Part shown: positions 1 to 9,927 of the stretch, one piece after another | How the letters are laid out: each line of letters opens with the position of its first letter | Position numbering within the stretch: position 1 is the first letter of the stretch | Assembly: GCA_019188255.1 (NCBI GenBank) | Contig: JAETXT010000010.1 | Coordinates: forward strand, 3,410,001-3,474,000 | Origin: Verticillium longisporum | Taxonomy: Eukaryota; Ascomycota; Sordariomycetes; Glomerellales; Plectosphaerellaceae | Length of the DNA stretch: 64,000 nucleotides | Reading direction: 5' to 3' | Position numbers and translations under genes: made by a program | The notes under the pieces: generated by a model | The model's input: only the letters and a program-made list of their open reading frames with translations | The model's database searches: none | What the model was told of the DNA's origin: nothing

Positions 1-3000
1 AGGTATTAGGCCCAGTGCCGCTAATAGGCGCTGTGCAGGTTTCGTCAGATTCGCAGGCTGGTGAGCAGGTGAGGCCTGTAGGGGGAGTATCCGGAACGCA
101 GGCCGTAAGGCTACCGTCCCCAACCTGAAGGCGACACGTCTCGCCTGCGTCACAGAAAGTATTAAGAACGGGAACGCAAAATCGTGGCAGGATGCAGACG
201 TCAGCAGAGATGCCACCGACGTCAACATCGACGCAGATGAGCCCACCAGTACAGGGCCCGCCGGTATCGCCGCAGTTGTCCGGCTGCGTCACGGGCTGAC
301 AGGTTCCGACACCGCCGGCGATGACGTCGCACTGGAAGCCTTCAGGACAATCACCTTGGACCTGGCGCTTCGCCCTGGGGATGCCCACGGACACGGTGCA
401 GGACTGCGGCACACAGACGGTCCCGACGCAGGTGGTGCCGGTTCCGCAGGCGGGCGTGCAGGTGGCGGGGACGTTAGGGGTGCGGGTTCCCGTGTTGCCG
501 GTGGCGACGGTGCAGGTGAAGCCGTCAGGACAGTCGGCCTGGACTTGGCGCTTCATCGTGAACCTCGTCAACTCGGGGAGGGTGCACACCTGGGGAAGAC
601 ACTGGCCGGTGATGCAGGTGGTTCCTGTCGGGCAGTCTGGCGTGCAGGTGTTGGGAACCTCGGGCATGCAAGTCCCAGTGTCACCTGTGAGAATCGTACA
701 GACCGAGCCGTCGGGACAAGTGCCCTGGGACTGACGCTTCGCCATCTTGAGAGTAGGCGCGGGAATCGTGCACCCGAGAGGCACGCACGTCGTGCCCACA
801 CACTCGGAGCCGGCTGCGCAGGTTGGGTTGCAGGTCTCGGGTGTTGTATCAGGCAGACAGACATTGGGACCACCACCAACGGGAACGGTGCAGAGGAAGC
901 CATCAGGACAGTCACCCTGGTTCTGTCGCTTGCCAAAGCGACGGAACAGAGGCAGACTGCACGTGTTTGGCACGCAGATACCGTCGACGCATGTCGAACC
1001 AGCATTGCACGTGGGAGAACAGACGGGAGGGGTGACGACAGGTACACAGACACTGCCGATACAGTTGAAGCCGTCGGGACAGTCACCTTGGGTCTGTCTC
1101 TTGTTGATGTCGAGGGCTACTGTGCAGGTGTTGGGCACGCAGACACCGCTGACGCAGGTATTGTCACCTGAGCAAGCCGGGGTGCAAGTCTCAGGGTCCG
1201 TGAGATCTGGTACGCAGATGCTTGCGCCACCAATTTCAACGACGCAGAGGAAGCCATCGGGACAGTTACCCTGAGATTGGCGTCTACCGAGACGCAAGCC
1301 CACTTCGATGATGCAAGTCTGCGGCACACAGGCGTTGTTGACACAAGTCTGGCCTGTGGTGCAAGCGGGAGAGCAACCAGTCGGTGGCGTCAGGTCGGGG
1401 ATGCAGACGGAGATGCCGCCTAGGCCGAGGGCGCAAACGAATCCATCAGGACAATCACCCTGTGTCTGTCTCTTGAGAACGTTGACGCCGATACTGATGG
1501 TGCACGTCTGAGGCACGCACTGTCCATCGACACAGGTGAAGCCAAGCCCGCAGGCTGGGTTGCACACTTCAGGGCCGAGATCAGGCACACAAGCGCCGAC
1601 GCCGCCAATGTCGATGACACAGCTAAAGCCGTCAGGGCAGGTTCCTTGTGTCTGACGCTTCAAGACCCCGATGCTCTCGTTGGGAATGGTGCATGTGTCA
1701 GGAACGCAGAGGTTGTTAATGCAGGTTGACCCAGCAGCACAGGTCGGGTTGCAGACATCAGGATCAACGGTTGGCACACAGACGCCAGTGCCGCCAGCGC
1801 CGACAGCACAGGTGAAGCCATCAGGACAGTCGCCCTGCTGACGCTTGCCGAGGGCCAGACCACTGACAGTGGGCAGGTTGCAGGTGGCGGGGGCGCAGGT
1901 ATTGGCGACACAAGTCTGGGTACTGCTGCAGGCCGGCTCACAGCCAGGGTTGGTATCGGGGATGCAGACGCCAACACCGCCGACACCGAGGGCACAGGTG
2001 AAGCCATCGCCACACTCGGGTTCGCAGGCGGGAGGCGTCACATCTGGCACGGAGACGGAGATGCCGTTGACACCAAGGATGCAGGTAGAGCCCTCTGCGC
2101 ACTCGGGGTTGCACGTGGGCGGCTGGTCAGGCACACAAACACCGCTGATGCAGGTCGAACCAGCAGGACAGCCGTTGGGACAGGTAGGGAACACAACAGG
2201 CACACATGCGCCGTTGAGACACGTCTCGGGCGCAACGCAAGCCGGCTCGCACTCGTTCGTGACGGGCACGCAGACACCGAGGATACATGTCTCGTCAGCT
2301 TCGCAGGCTGGCTCACAGACACCGGGTCCCGTCGGCGGCACACAGACGCCGTTGACGCAGGTATCGGTTCCAGTGCAGGCCGGCGTGCACGTGGGGTTCG
2401 AGGGAACGCAGACGCCGAGGACGCACGTGTCGGTGCCAGTACAGGCTGGTTCGCAGAAGCCAGGGTTCGGCAGGACGATGCAAATACCCTCAACGCATTG
2501 CTCTCCGTTGTCGCACTCAGAGTCATTCGTGCAGGTGTCGGGAGGATTCGGCACACACACGGGACCGGTGGGACCCATGGCGCAAGTCGTACCAGGTGGG
2601 CAGGATCCCGTCTGACGACGACCGACAGCCGCCGCCGGGTCAATATTGCAAGTGGGCGGATCGATGATGGGCAGACACGTATCGTCGGGTCCGCAGATGA
2701 AGCCGGGTCCGCAAGCGGGGTTACATCCGGAAGGTGGAGTCACCGGCACGCAAACGCCGTTAGCGCAAAGCTCATCGGAGCCGCAAGGTGGATCGCACAC
2801 GTGGCCGGTGGTGGGGACACAAACGCCGTTGACGCACGTGTCAGTTCCGGTGCATGCCGGATCGCATGTGTCGGGGCCGACCGGCGGCACACACACTCCG
2901 TTGATGCATGTATCGAGGCCAGTGCAAGCTGGGGCGCAGGTATCAACGGGAGGGACGCAGACGCCGTTGACACAAGAGTCGTCTCCTGTGCATGCGGGAT

Positions 3001-5080
3001 CGCAGGTGCCGGGAGGGTTGGTTGATGGAATGCAGACGCCGTTCAGGCAAACCTCATCTGAATCGCAGGCGGGAGTGCAAGTGTCAGGTCCGACAACGGG
3101 AACACACTGGTCATTGACACAGACCGAGCCAGGCGCACAGGTAGGATCGCAGACAGGGCCAACAGGGGGAACACAGACGCCGTTGAGACACGTCGCGCCG
3201 CCAGTGCATGCAGGGTCGCAAGTCTCGGGTCCGACAAGCGGAACGCAGACGCCGTTGACGCAGGTCGAGCCGGGAGGGCACGACGGCTCGCAAGTGACAG
3301 GACCCACGACGGGAACGCACTGGCCGTCAACACACTGGGAGCCGGGCTCGCAAGCCGGATCACAGGCGACAGGTCCCACGACAGGAACACAGACGCCGTT
3401 GATGCATGTATCGGTACCAGAGCAGGCAGGGTTGCAGTCAGGGCCAGCATCAGGGACACAGACGCCATTGATGCACGTGTCGTCGCTGTCGCAAGGCGGG
3501 AAGCAGACATTCGGGCCAACAATGGGCACGCATACACCGTTGGCGCACGTCGAGAGCGGACCGCAAGGAGGGCTGCAGCCGGGTCCCACGGGGGGAATGC
3601 AGACACCGTTGAGGCAGCTATCGTCGCCTTCGCAAGCGGGATCGCATCCTCCAGGCTGGGCGAGCGAGACGCAGGCGCCTTCGACACATGTTTCGTCGTT
3701 GGCGCAGGTGGGGTTGCAGACACCAGGTTCGCCGTCGCCTCCTCCTCCTCCTCCTCCTCCAGGGATGCAGGTATCTTTGAGGCAGACGAAGGAAGAAGGA
3801 CAAGCACCGTAGGAGCCACAGCTGTCTGGATTGCCGGGTGTCAGGTCAACACAGACGGCGCCGCCAATGCAGACCTCGTTGGGTCCGCAAACAGTGTCGC
3901 CGCAAGGACAGTCAAAGACGTAATCGCCGTCAGGTCCACCGCCGGGCTGGCCGATATAGACGGGACGACAGCTGTCGCGGTAGCAGAATTCGCCTTTTGA
4001 GCAGCCACTGCCGCATCCCTGAAATTCGCTGCCGCCGCCCAGCGGCAGGCATGTGTTGCCGCAGCAGAAAGAGTTGGGACCGCACGACTTGTCGCCGCAA
4101 CTCGAGGGGCGGCCAAAGTTATACCACTGCCCGTTGTGTTGCACGCTTCCGTAACCGGCATCGGGGAACCAGCCACCGTACTGCGCGGACCCCTTGACCG
4201 TGCCGGAGCTGGGGCTGCCAGAGCCCGAGCTAGATCCTGAAGATGACCCAGACCCAGACCCAGAGCCGCCTTGTGGCTCACAAGTCTTGGGCAGGTCGCC
4301 AAAGCAAATACCCGAAACGGAGACCTGGCCCTCGGGACAACTGCCGGGGTAGGTGCTGATGTGCATGGGAACAATGTCGGACTCCCAGCAGAATGTGCCG
4401 GGGTGCAAATCTTCTTCCTTGCACTTGCTGAGTGGCTGGCCGACAGCAACATCCTGGCACCCGCCGTCGACACATATCTGGCCTGGCTCGCAGGTGGCAG
4501 CGTCAACGCCGCAGTGGTAGGGATCGGTGCCGACAACAACGGTGGATGAGCCGAGGGTGATGGGAGTGCAGACGCCGTGGTCGCAGTAGTTGCCGGGATC
4601 GCAGGCTTTGGTTTTGTCCTTGCCAGGGCCGCAGACATAATGATCCTCGGTGAGGCCGAGAGCGATGGCAACACCGTTGACGCAGATTTCGCCGGGAGCG
4701 AGCTCGACGGGCGTGATATCGCCGCAATGCAGCGGGTCAAGGATGATCTGGATGGGCTCGCATTTTCCTTCGTCGCACCACTGGCCCGGCTCGCAGCCGT
4801 CGGGGCACGACTCGAGAGCGTCGCCAAAAGTGAGCGGCTGACATGTGCCGTTGACGGCGAGCTCGGCCGCCTTGCAGCCGTGCTCCTTGGGGTTCAAGGA
4901 GATAACTGACCAGCAGGGTTCGTGTTGGGCGCCGCGGGCAACCAGGCCGGCGGCTGAGGGGGAGTCGATGGAGGAGGAGCGAGTGACGCGGCGCATGCTG
5001 GAGGCGCCCGTGATGCTGGCCTGGCTAGCGAGCAGAGCAAAGGCTGCCAGGCTCAGCCGATCAAGGTTATTTGTCATCAT
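1..5080 (-). CDS. Secreted cysteine-rich tandem-repeat protein with serial dibasic (KRQ) sites, C-terminus beyond window
   Basis: A single open frame of 1693 complete codons runs from ATG 5080 off the left edge without a stop or visible intron. The next codon, 5077, is also ATG. Residues 1 to about 26 form a signal peptide (hydrophobic LSLAAFALLASQ). Residues about 50-440 are a non-repeated Cys-rich region split by a Ser/Gly linker (about 273-292) and ended by a poly-Gly run (about 440-447). Residues about 451-820 hold 15 repeats of a four-Cys unit, C-x-P-x-C-x5-C-x-N-G-x-C-V-P. After residue 821 more such units follow, then a 62-residue unit of eight Cys that begins (K/R)RQ-x-QG-x-CPDGF-x-C. 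Dibasic sites start at residues 821, 1079, 1141, 1203, 1266, 1327, 1384, 1448, 1510 and 1571. Secretion is inferred from the signal peptide; disulfide folding and Kex2 cutting are inferences. I do not recognise the family. It could be a cell-wall or adhesive protein; whether it carries a GPI anchor cannot be seen here. Confidence 0.85.
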   Translation of the reverse strand, partial: MMTNNLDRLSLAAFALLASQASITGASSMRRVTRSSSIDSPSAAGLVARGAQHEPCWSVISLNPKEHGCKAAELAVNGTCQPLTFGDALESCPDGCEPGQWCDEGKCEPIQIILDPLHCGDITPVELAPGEICVNGVAIALGLTEDHYVCGPGKDKTKACDPGNYCDHGVCTPITLGSSTVVVGTDPYHCGVDAATCEPGQICVDGGCQDVAVGQPLSKCKEEDLHPGTFCWESDIVPMHISTYPGSCPEGQVSVSGICFGDLPKTCEPQGGSGSGSGSSSGSSSGSGSPSSGTVKGSAQYGGWFPDAGYGSVQHNGQWYNFGRPSSCGDKSCGPNSFCCGNTCLPLGGGSEFQGCGSGCSKGEFCYRDSCRPVYIGQPGGGPDGDYVFDCPCGDTVCGPNEVCIGGAVCVDLTPGNPDSCGSYGACPSSFVCLKDTCIPGGGGGGGGDGEPGVCNPTCANDETCVEGACVSLAQPGGCDPACEGDDSCLNGVCIPPVGPGCSPPCGPLSTCANGVCVPIVGPNVCFPPCDSDDTCINGVCVPDAGPDCNPACSGTDTCINGVCVPVVGPVACDPACEPGSQCVDGQCVPVVGPVTCEPSCPPGSTCVNGVCVPLVGPETCDPACTGGATCLNGVCVPPVGPVCDPTCAPGSVCVNDQCVPVVGPDTCTPACDSDEVCLNGVCIPSTNPPGTCDPACTGDDSCVNGVCVPPVDTCAPACTGLDTCINGVCVPPVGPDTCDPACTGTDTCVNGVCVPTTGHVCDPPCGSDELCANGVCVPVTPPSGCNPACGPGFICGPDDTCLPIIDPPTCNIDPAAAVGRRQTGSCPPGTTCAMGPTGPVCVPNPPDTCTNDSECDNGEQCVEGICIVLPNPGFCEPACTGTDTCVLGVCVPSNPTCTPACTGTDTCVNGVCVPPTGPGVCEPACEADETCILGVCVPVTNECEPACVAPETCLNGACVPVVFPTCPNGCPAGSTCISGVCVPDQPPTCNPECAEGSTCILGVNGISVSVPDVTPPACEPECGDGFTCALGVGGVGVCIPDTNPGCEPACSSTQTCVANTCAPATCNLPTVSGLALGKRQQGDCPDGFTCAVGAGGTGVCVPTVDPDVCNPTCAAGSTCINNLCVPDTCTIPNESIGVLKRQTQGTCPDGFSCVIDIGGVGACVPDLGPEVCNPACGLGFTCVDGQCVPQTCTISIGVNVLKRQTQGDCPDGFVCALGLGGISVCIPDLTPPTGCSPACTTGQTCVNNACVPQTCIIEVGLRLGRRQSQGNCPDGFLCVVEIGGASICVPDLTDPETCTPACSGDNTCVSGVCVPNTCTVALDINKRQTQGDCPDGFNCIGSVCVPVVTPPVCSPTCNAGSTCVDGICVPNTCSLPLFRRFGKRQNQGDCPDGFLCTVPVGGGPNVCLPDTTPETCNPTCAAGSECVGTTCVPLGCTIPAPTLKMAKRQSQGTCPDGSVCTILTGDTGTCMPEVPNTCTPDCPTGTTCITGQCLPQVCTLPELTRFTMKRQVQADCPDGFTCTVATGNTGTRTPNVPATCTPACGTGTTCVGTVCVPQSCTVSVGIPRAKRQVQGDCPEGFQCDVIAGGVGTCQPVTQPDNCGDTGGPCTGGLICVDVDVGGISADVCILPRFCVPVLNTFCDAGETCRLQVGDGSLTACVPDTPPTGLTCSPACESDETCTAPISGTGPNT

Positions 5081-8000
5081 AGTGTCGACTATTGTTGTTA
5101 GTAGTGGGATCTCAGATCATGATCGTCCTGATGATGAGATGGATGAGATGAGCGAGTAGGTAACAAAAAGGCCAAGAGAAGAGGATAGGGGTGATTTATA
5201 CTCGATATCAATTCGAGAGCATGGAATCCAAAGTCAAAGATACCGATGTGGTTTGTCTGAAAGGGGCGGAGGCGGGTCCCAGGGTTCAAGACTGGGACTC
5301 AGCAAGACCCAAGCCCCGGGTCGCTATGCCGCTGGTCTCGCCGCTTTCGTAGATGCCTCTGCTGAGACGAACGGTATGATTTGGTACCCATACGAGGTCC
5401 AGGGATACTCTCATTCCGTCTGCCGCGTCGCGTCGATTCCAGAGGATCACCCATCACCAGCTCCACGGCCTGCTCAGCCGCAGCCCTGGGGTTTCTTAGG
5501 GCCTGGGCTTCAGGTCCACGAGGCTCGAAGAAAGGCACCGTTGCGGACATGCTCATGGCCTAGGATGGGTCAGACATGTTTGAAGCTCTGGACTGGTCCA
5601 ACATGCTTGGAACTATGGTGCAGGCCCCTGGGTGGCAACGCTGTCACGCAGGGCGTGATATGTCCTCAGCGGGGCACGAACGAGTCGGCTTGAAATCCAA
5701 TATCATGGCCTAAAACAAACGACACGAAGAGGCTAGCCAAAAGCTTACCGCCCGAGTAAATGCTTCCTGTGCCTATGTCGTGGATCGTGTGGAGGGTGCC
5801 ACAATACCAGCCTAGGGCAGGGAGCATGGAGGGCGCTATCGGCGAGGAACATGACGTGGAGGATGTTTGTCACTTTCGTCGCAAAAGCACAAGCGAGAAA
5901 ATGGCGGAGGCCTGGCCTTGGGGCCCTGGCCTTGGCAGCATCATACTTGGGTGTACCGGGAAGTGCTCAGCCAAGATTCTTGATAGACGAGCTTCTGTCC
6001 CTATTCGCACCATATCCTGGCCTTCACTTGTCAAATCTTTAGATATCCAGCCTCATTTGTTTCCTTTCACCACGTGTAGCTCACCTCCAACGTGCCTCCC
6101 ATGCATGCACCAAGCTGAATGTCAACCGTCTGACTTTGCCGAGTACGTCGCGAAAGCTCCCTCGGTCTTCATGCGAGGTCTCAAACAGCTAAACCCCTGC
6201 ATTCCACCGTAGATCAGATCACTACAGAGAAAGCACCGCCCGGACTCTGCACCTCGTACCTTGCAGGCTAAGACGCCACATGCCACTCCTCATGGCTCGC
6301 TGATCCCATCGCATCCGCACATCCGCTCGCTCCTCAGCTCGCGCGGCCCCCAACGGAAGAGCGTTACACAAGGACCAAGCCTGACGCTTGCGGCTCGTCC
6401 TCGTCGCCGCCGCGCAGCTGCCACGCTAGGTACGTGATGCTCATGACTGTGACAAGGTCATTCTTCTCCTGGGGGATGCTCCTTTGCATAGTGAAGCAAA
6501 GTGCGGTTCTGGCCAACATCCACTTAATTCGCTCGACGGGAAGATCTACAGAAGACTGCCAAAAAGAGTATGGTGCCATCTCGACTAGGAGAATGCAGTC
6601 CGATCAGAAAGGGAGCTAGGCGGGCTTAGCTCCCCTTGCTAGTCGACCTGTCATCCAGCTAGACTCACATGAAGACGAGGTGGGTAGATTGCTCCCGTTT
6701 CGATCAGTACACAGCTCGCAGGGCTAGATCCATCGGCAAAGGGCAGCCGAAGCCTCTAATGCCCTGGAGGGGCCGTGTCTGAGACATTCACTCGTGGCTG
6801 AGATGCCAAGCATCCCTCATGCAAGCGGCCACAGCGAGCACTCCCCACGGCAGCCCCCGAAGGGTATGACGACCAGACTCCCTCAACCTTTCTGCCTGTC
6901 CCCCTCTTTTGCTCGAGAACTACAGCCCGAAGCCTGAGACAGACGGCAGGCCAAGATGGAGGCGTGGTTTAGTCATCGCTAAAGCTGGCCTGTTCCGGCT
7001 GCCTGCGAGGCGCGGCAGCAGTCGCACGCCGAGACGCCAGGCTTCTGGAGGTTTCGTGTTTGCGGATGAATGATCTCATCCTTGCAGGGCTGTTATCTCA
7101 AGGAAGACGGCTGCGACACAACCACTAGATACCGATCCGATCCGATCATCCCGCCGGGGTTTACAATCCGAGCGGCACAGGCTGGGGAGGACATGGACTA
7201 GACCTAATTGGATGCCTCCTCATTCCCGATTCGTCCTGCTCCTGTGTAAATTCTTCACAATCAGACAAGACAGCCCTTGTGCACTGTGTTGTAGTACAAG
7301 GGAGAGCCACGTAGCACTGCACTACTTGTCAACACACCACATTGTTCGGGAAGAAGAAAAAGAGGGGGCCGATTAGCAGTGATTGGAGGGGAAGGCTGTG
7401 GTCGGGCAACGACTGGATTGTCTGGCCCTGGTCTCCTTGCAGTCTCCTGCCGCTGTCACCTCGAGTCTCACAATCCAGACCCCTCAAGCGGTCTTGCCAG
7501 AGCGAGTACCGCGAGTCAACCAGACCATCCATGGCCTGCGCAGTTGAGACAACCACACCAAGCCACGGAATATCTGGTCAACGCCACAAACTTGTCCATC
7601 CCCCCCCCTTAGACGCGACGATCTTTTATGGTTTCTGGGGACGAATGCCGAAGATAAGGGACCTTCTGTAATTCAAGTTTGTTAGGCCTCACTAGATATG
7701 GACGGTCCTGGCCCAGCAGAGCATACCTCGTCAGATGCCCTAAGTAGGAGTGCGCAAGCCTTGGACAATGCTTTCTGAAATAGTAGCAGACGGGCGTAGA
7801 AAAGGCCAAGCCGGGAGATCAGCAGCAGCAGCGCGTTCCCCCCGAAGCGCCGCTGATCTGACTGTTCGCGCGGGGGCTGGGGCAGGCTTCAGGAGAAGGC
7901 GAACCGGCGCCAAGAGCTTGACAGCTTGGCTGGGGAGGAGCGAGCAGTCCGGTGCAGAAGCAACATTATAGCATTGATGTTTGCGGCTTCGGTTGCGGCG

Positions 8001-9714
8001 TGGTTCAGGAGTCCAAGCTTGCAAAGCCTAGGGGGATGGGAGCTCAAGATTGTGAGCTTGGGGCTTGGGTGCTGGAGCTTGAAGCTCGAAGCTATCGACA
8101 TGATAGATAGCGCGTCTGAGCGGGTACCCAAGGGTCGGCGGTCCGAGACAGGGGGTCACGAGGCGTAGGAGACGGCGGTGGTCGTTCGGCAACTCACTCA
8201 GCCGTGTTCTTACCGCCTGTCATGAACCTGACACTAGTAACGGGCGAAGTACCCTGACGCACTTATTTCCATCTGACGTCTGCTACGATACGGTAGTGGC
8301 GACTCTGAGCGTCCTGACGCCCGTTACGCACGCCAATGGTGTCGTGGGACTACCGCAAACATCACAACATTGAGTTGCTGCTCTGCAGCTGCGAAGTGTC
8401 CCACACGCAGGTTCCAGCACGCTCATCACACGCTTAGTACAGCATGATGTTTACGTTTCTGTTAGTCTGGGCGTTGAGATTAGCAGACCTCGTGTTGTCA
8501 TACTTCCTAGCATAGCTCAGCCGTGATGTGAAGCTAGACATTCAACCACCTAAGCGAGGCACTGCGGGCAATCTCTGACCGACACCCCCTTTTCGTCGCG
8601 GCCCACCGCCGTTTGCATCTCTTCTTGGCAGGGCGGGCTTGGTGAGGTTGTATCGTGAGTTGGTGATGAGGTCGTAGAGCGAAGGCAACACGCCACGAGC
8701 AGGAAGCGCGTCTTACCGATGGTCACCTGAAAAATGTGGTCTCAAGCTAAGGTATCTCAGTAGTGTTACCTTGTCCAGTCACCTTTCTGTCTTGGCCTCC
8801 TTCATATTGGCTGGGAAAATTTGAGTTTTCACAGCAAACCTTCGATTCACCCCTCCCCGTTTCCTACTACTGGCCATCCTGCTTCCTGGTCGGCGGACGA
8901 GTGGCTTCTTCCGTTTACCGGCATTCTACATTCTGCATAGTCCAATGTGTCCCGATATCTTGAGACATTCGTGAGCGTGTTATATTGAATACGAGGTGAG
9001 CTTGGGAGAGTCAGGGGCCGTGTCGGGGATTGTTCGAAGCCGGCGCCACTTGGCTGAGCACTTCTGACTCTTCCATCTTTCAGCCATGGCCAGTGGAGAA
9101 AAATTGCGGTTGAGATGATAAGGAACGTTAAGAATGAGGAACCAACGACAGATAAATCCAGTATGTGTCATAGATATCCAGAGGTTAGGAGAAGTACCGC
9201 ACTGCTGAACATCAGGTGACAAGTGGAAGCTCCGTGAACGGCTGATCTATCTAGACTTATCAGGGAGGTCCTCTCGATAAAGGGGAAGTACTAGAAAGGT
9301 AAATTATTCATCAGTAAAAAAACTCTCTATATATTCATCAGACACCCAGGGAAGCCCATCTGAAATTCCGTACGAGCAGTAGGATTTTACCGTTATACCC
9401 TTCCACTCTGCACCCATGCAAATCATTTCTATAAGCCATTATATGCGACTCCGCATGAAATTATGAAGCGCTTTAATAGTATATGCATCATTAACTTCCA
9501 TGGCTTTCATATACTGGGTGACCACGGCCGGGCGGCACTATAGAGCCATACCCGAGTCGACGAAGCGCATTATTAGAGAGCCAAATCATGCACTTAATAT
9601 AGTTATGGATAACACGGGCATCACTACTAGAAGCTGATAGGATACTTTTACTAAGGGTTCGAAAATCTAGTACTAGCTATTAAGGTGATTTATATAGTAT
9701 TAAGTCTTATAGTT
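5081..9714. other. Gene-poor stretch
   Basis: Only short open frames on both strands, none with a recognisable domain, signal or convincing splice pattern. The first few hundred bases should hold the promoter and 5' leader of the cysteine-rich gene. AT content rises after about 9290. I see no gene here. Confidence 0.5.
5192..5202 (-). promoter_or_regulatory. Candidate TATA box of the cysteine-rich gene
   Basis: On the minus strand the sequence GAGTATAAATCAC lies about 115 bp upstream of ATG 5080. Position and match to TATAAA are the only evidence. Confidence 0.4.
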
Positions 9715-9927
9715 TATTAGAGGACCCTATGGGTTCCCTATGAGCTGCTAAGCAGGGGGTCGGCTAGGGACTAAGGGCTACGAGAACGTATATATATAGG
9801 CTACGGATGGCCCTCTAAGCTATAGAGGGCTAGAATTGAGATATATTACGACCCCCGACCTATCTTCTATCTACTACGGACTATGTACGGGAGACCTCTT
9901 CACTCTACTCTAACTAACGCTCTAATA
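9715..9927. repeat. Decayed copy of a ~205-bp LTR-like repeat
   Basis: From 9748 to 9927 it aligns in the same orientation with 21027-21196: shared blocks include AAGCAGGGGGTCG, TATATATAGGCTACGGA, GAAGACCTCTTCACTCT-type and TAACGCTCT. Differences are mostly C:G to T:A transitions, and the likely terminal TGACA is read as TAATA, so this copy looks RIP-mutated. The left end is approximate. Confidence 0.6.

Noticed and set aside
321..3812. Long plus-strand frames (up to 388 codons) with repeated GTQTPLTHVS-like text opposite the cysteine-rich gene
   Set aside because: They are the antisense shadow of the tandem repeats: the minus frame is open for 1693 codons, has a signal peptide and a conserved Cys pattern, while the plus frames are broken into many pieces.
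3841..4827. 328-codon minus-strand frame inside the cysteine-rich gene
   Set aside because: It is in a different frame from the gene, has low-complexity Ala/Ser text and no conserved pattern.
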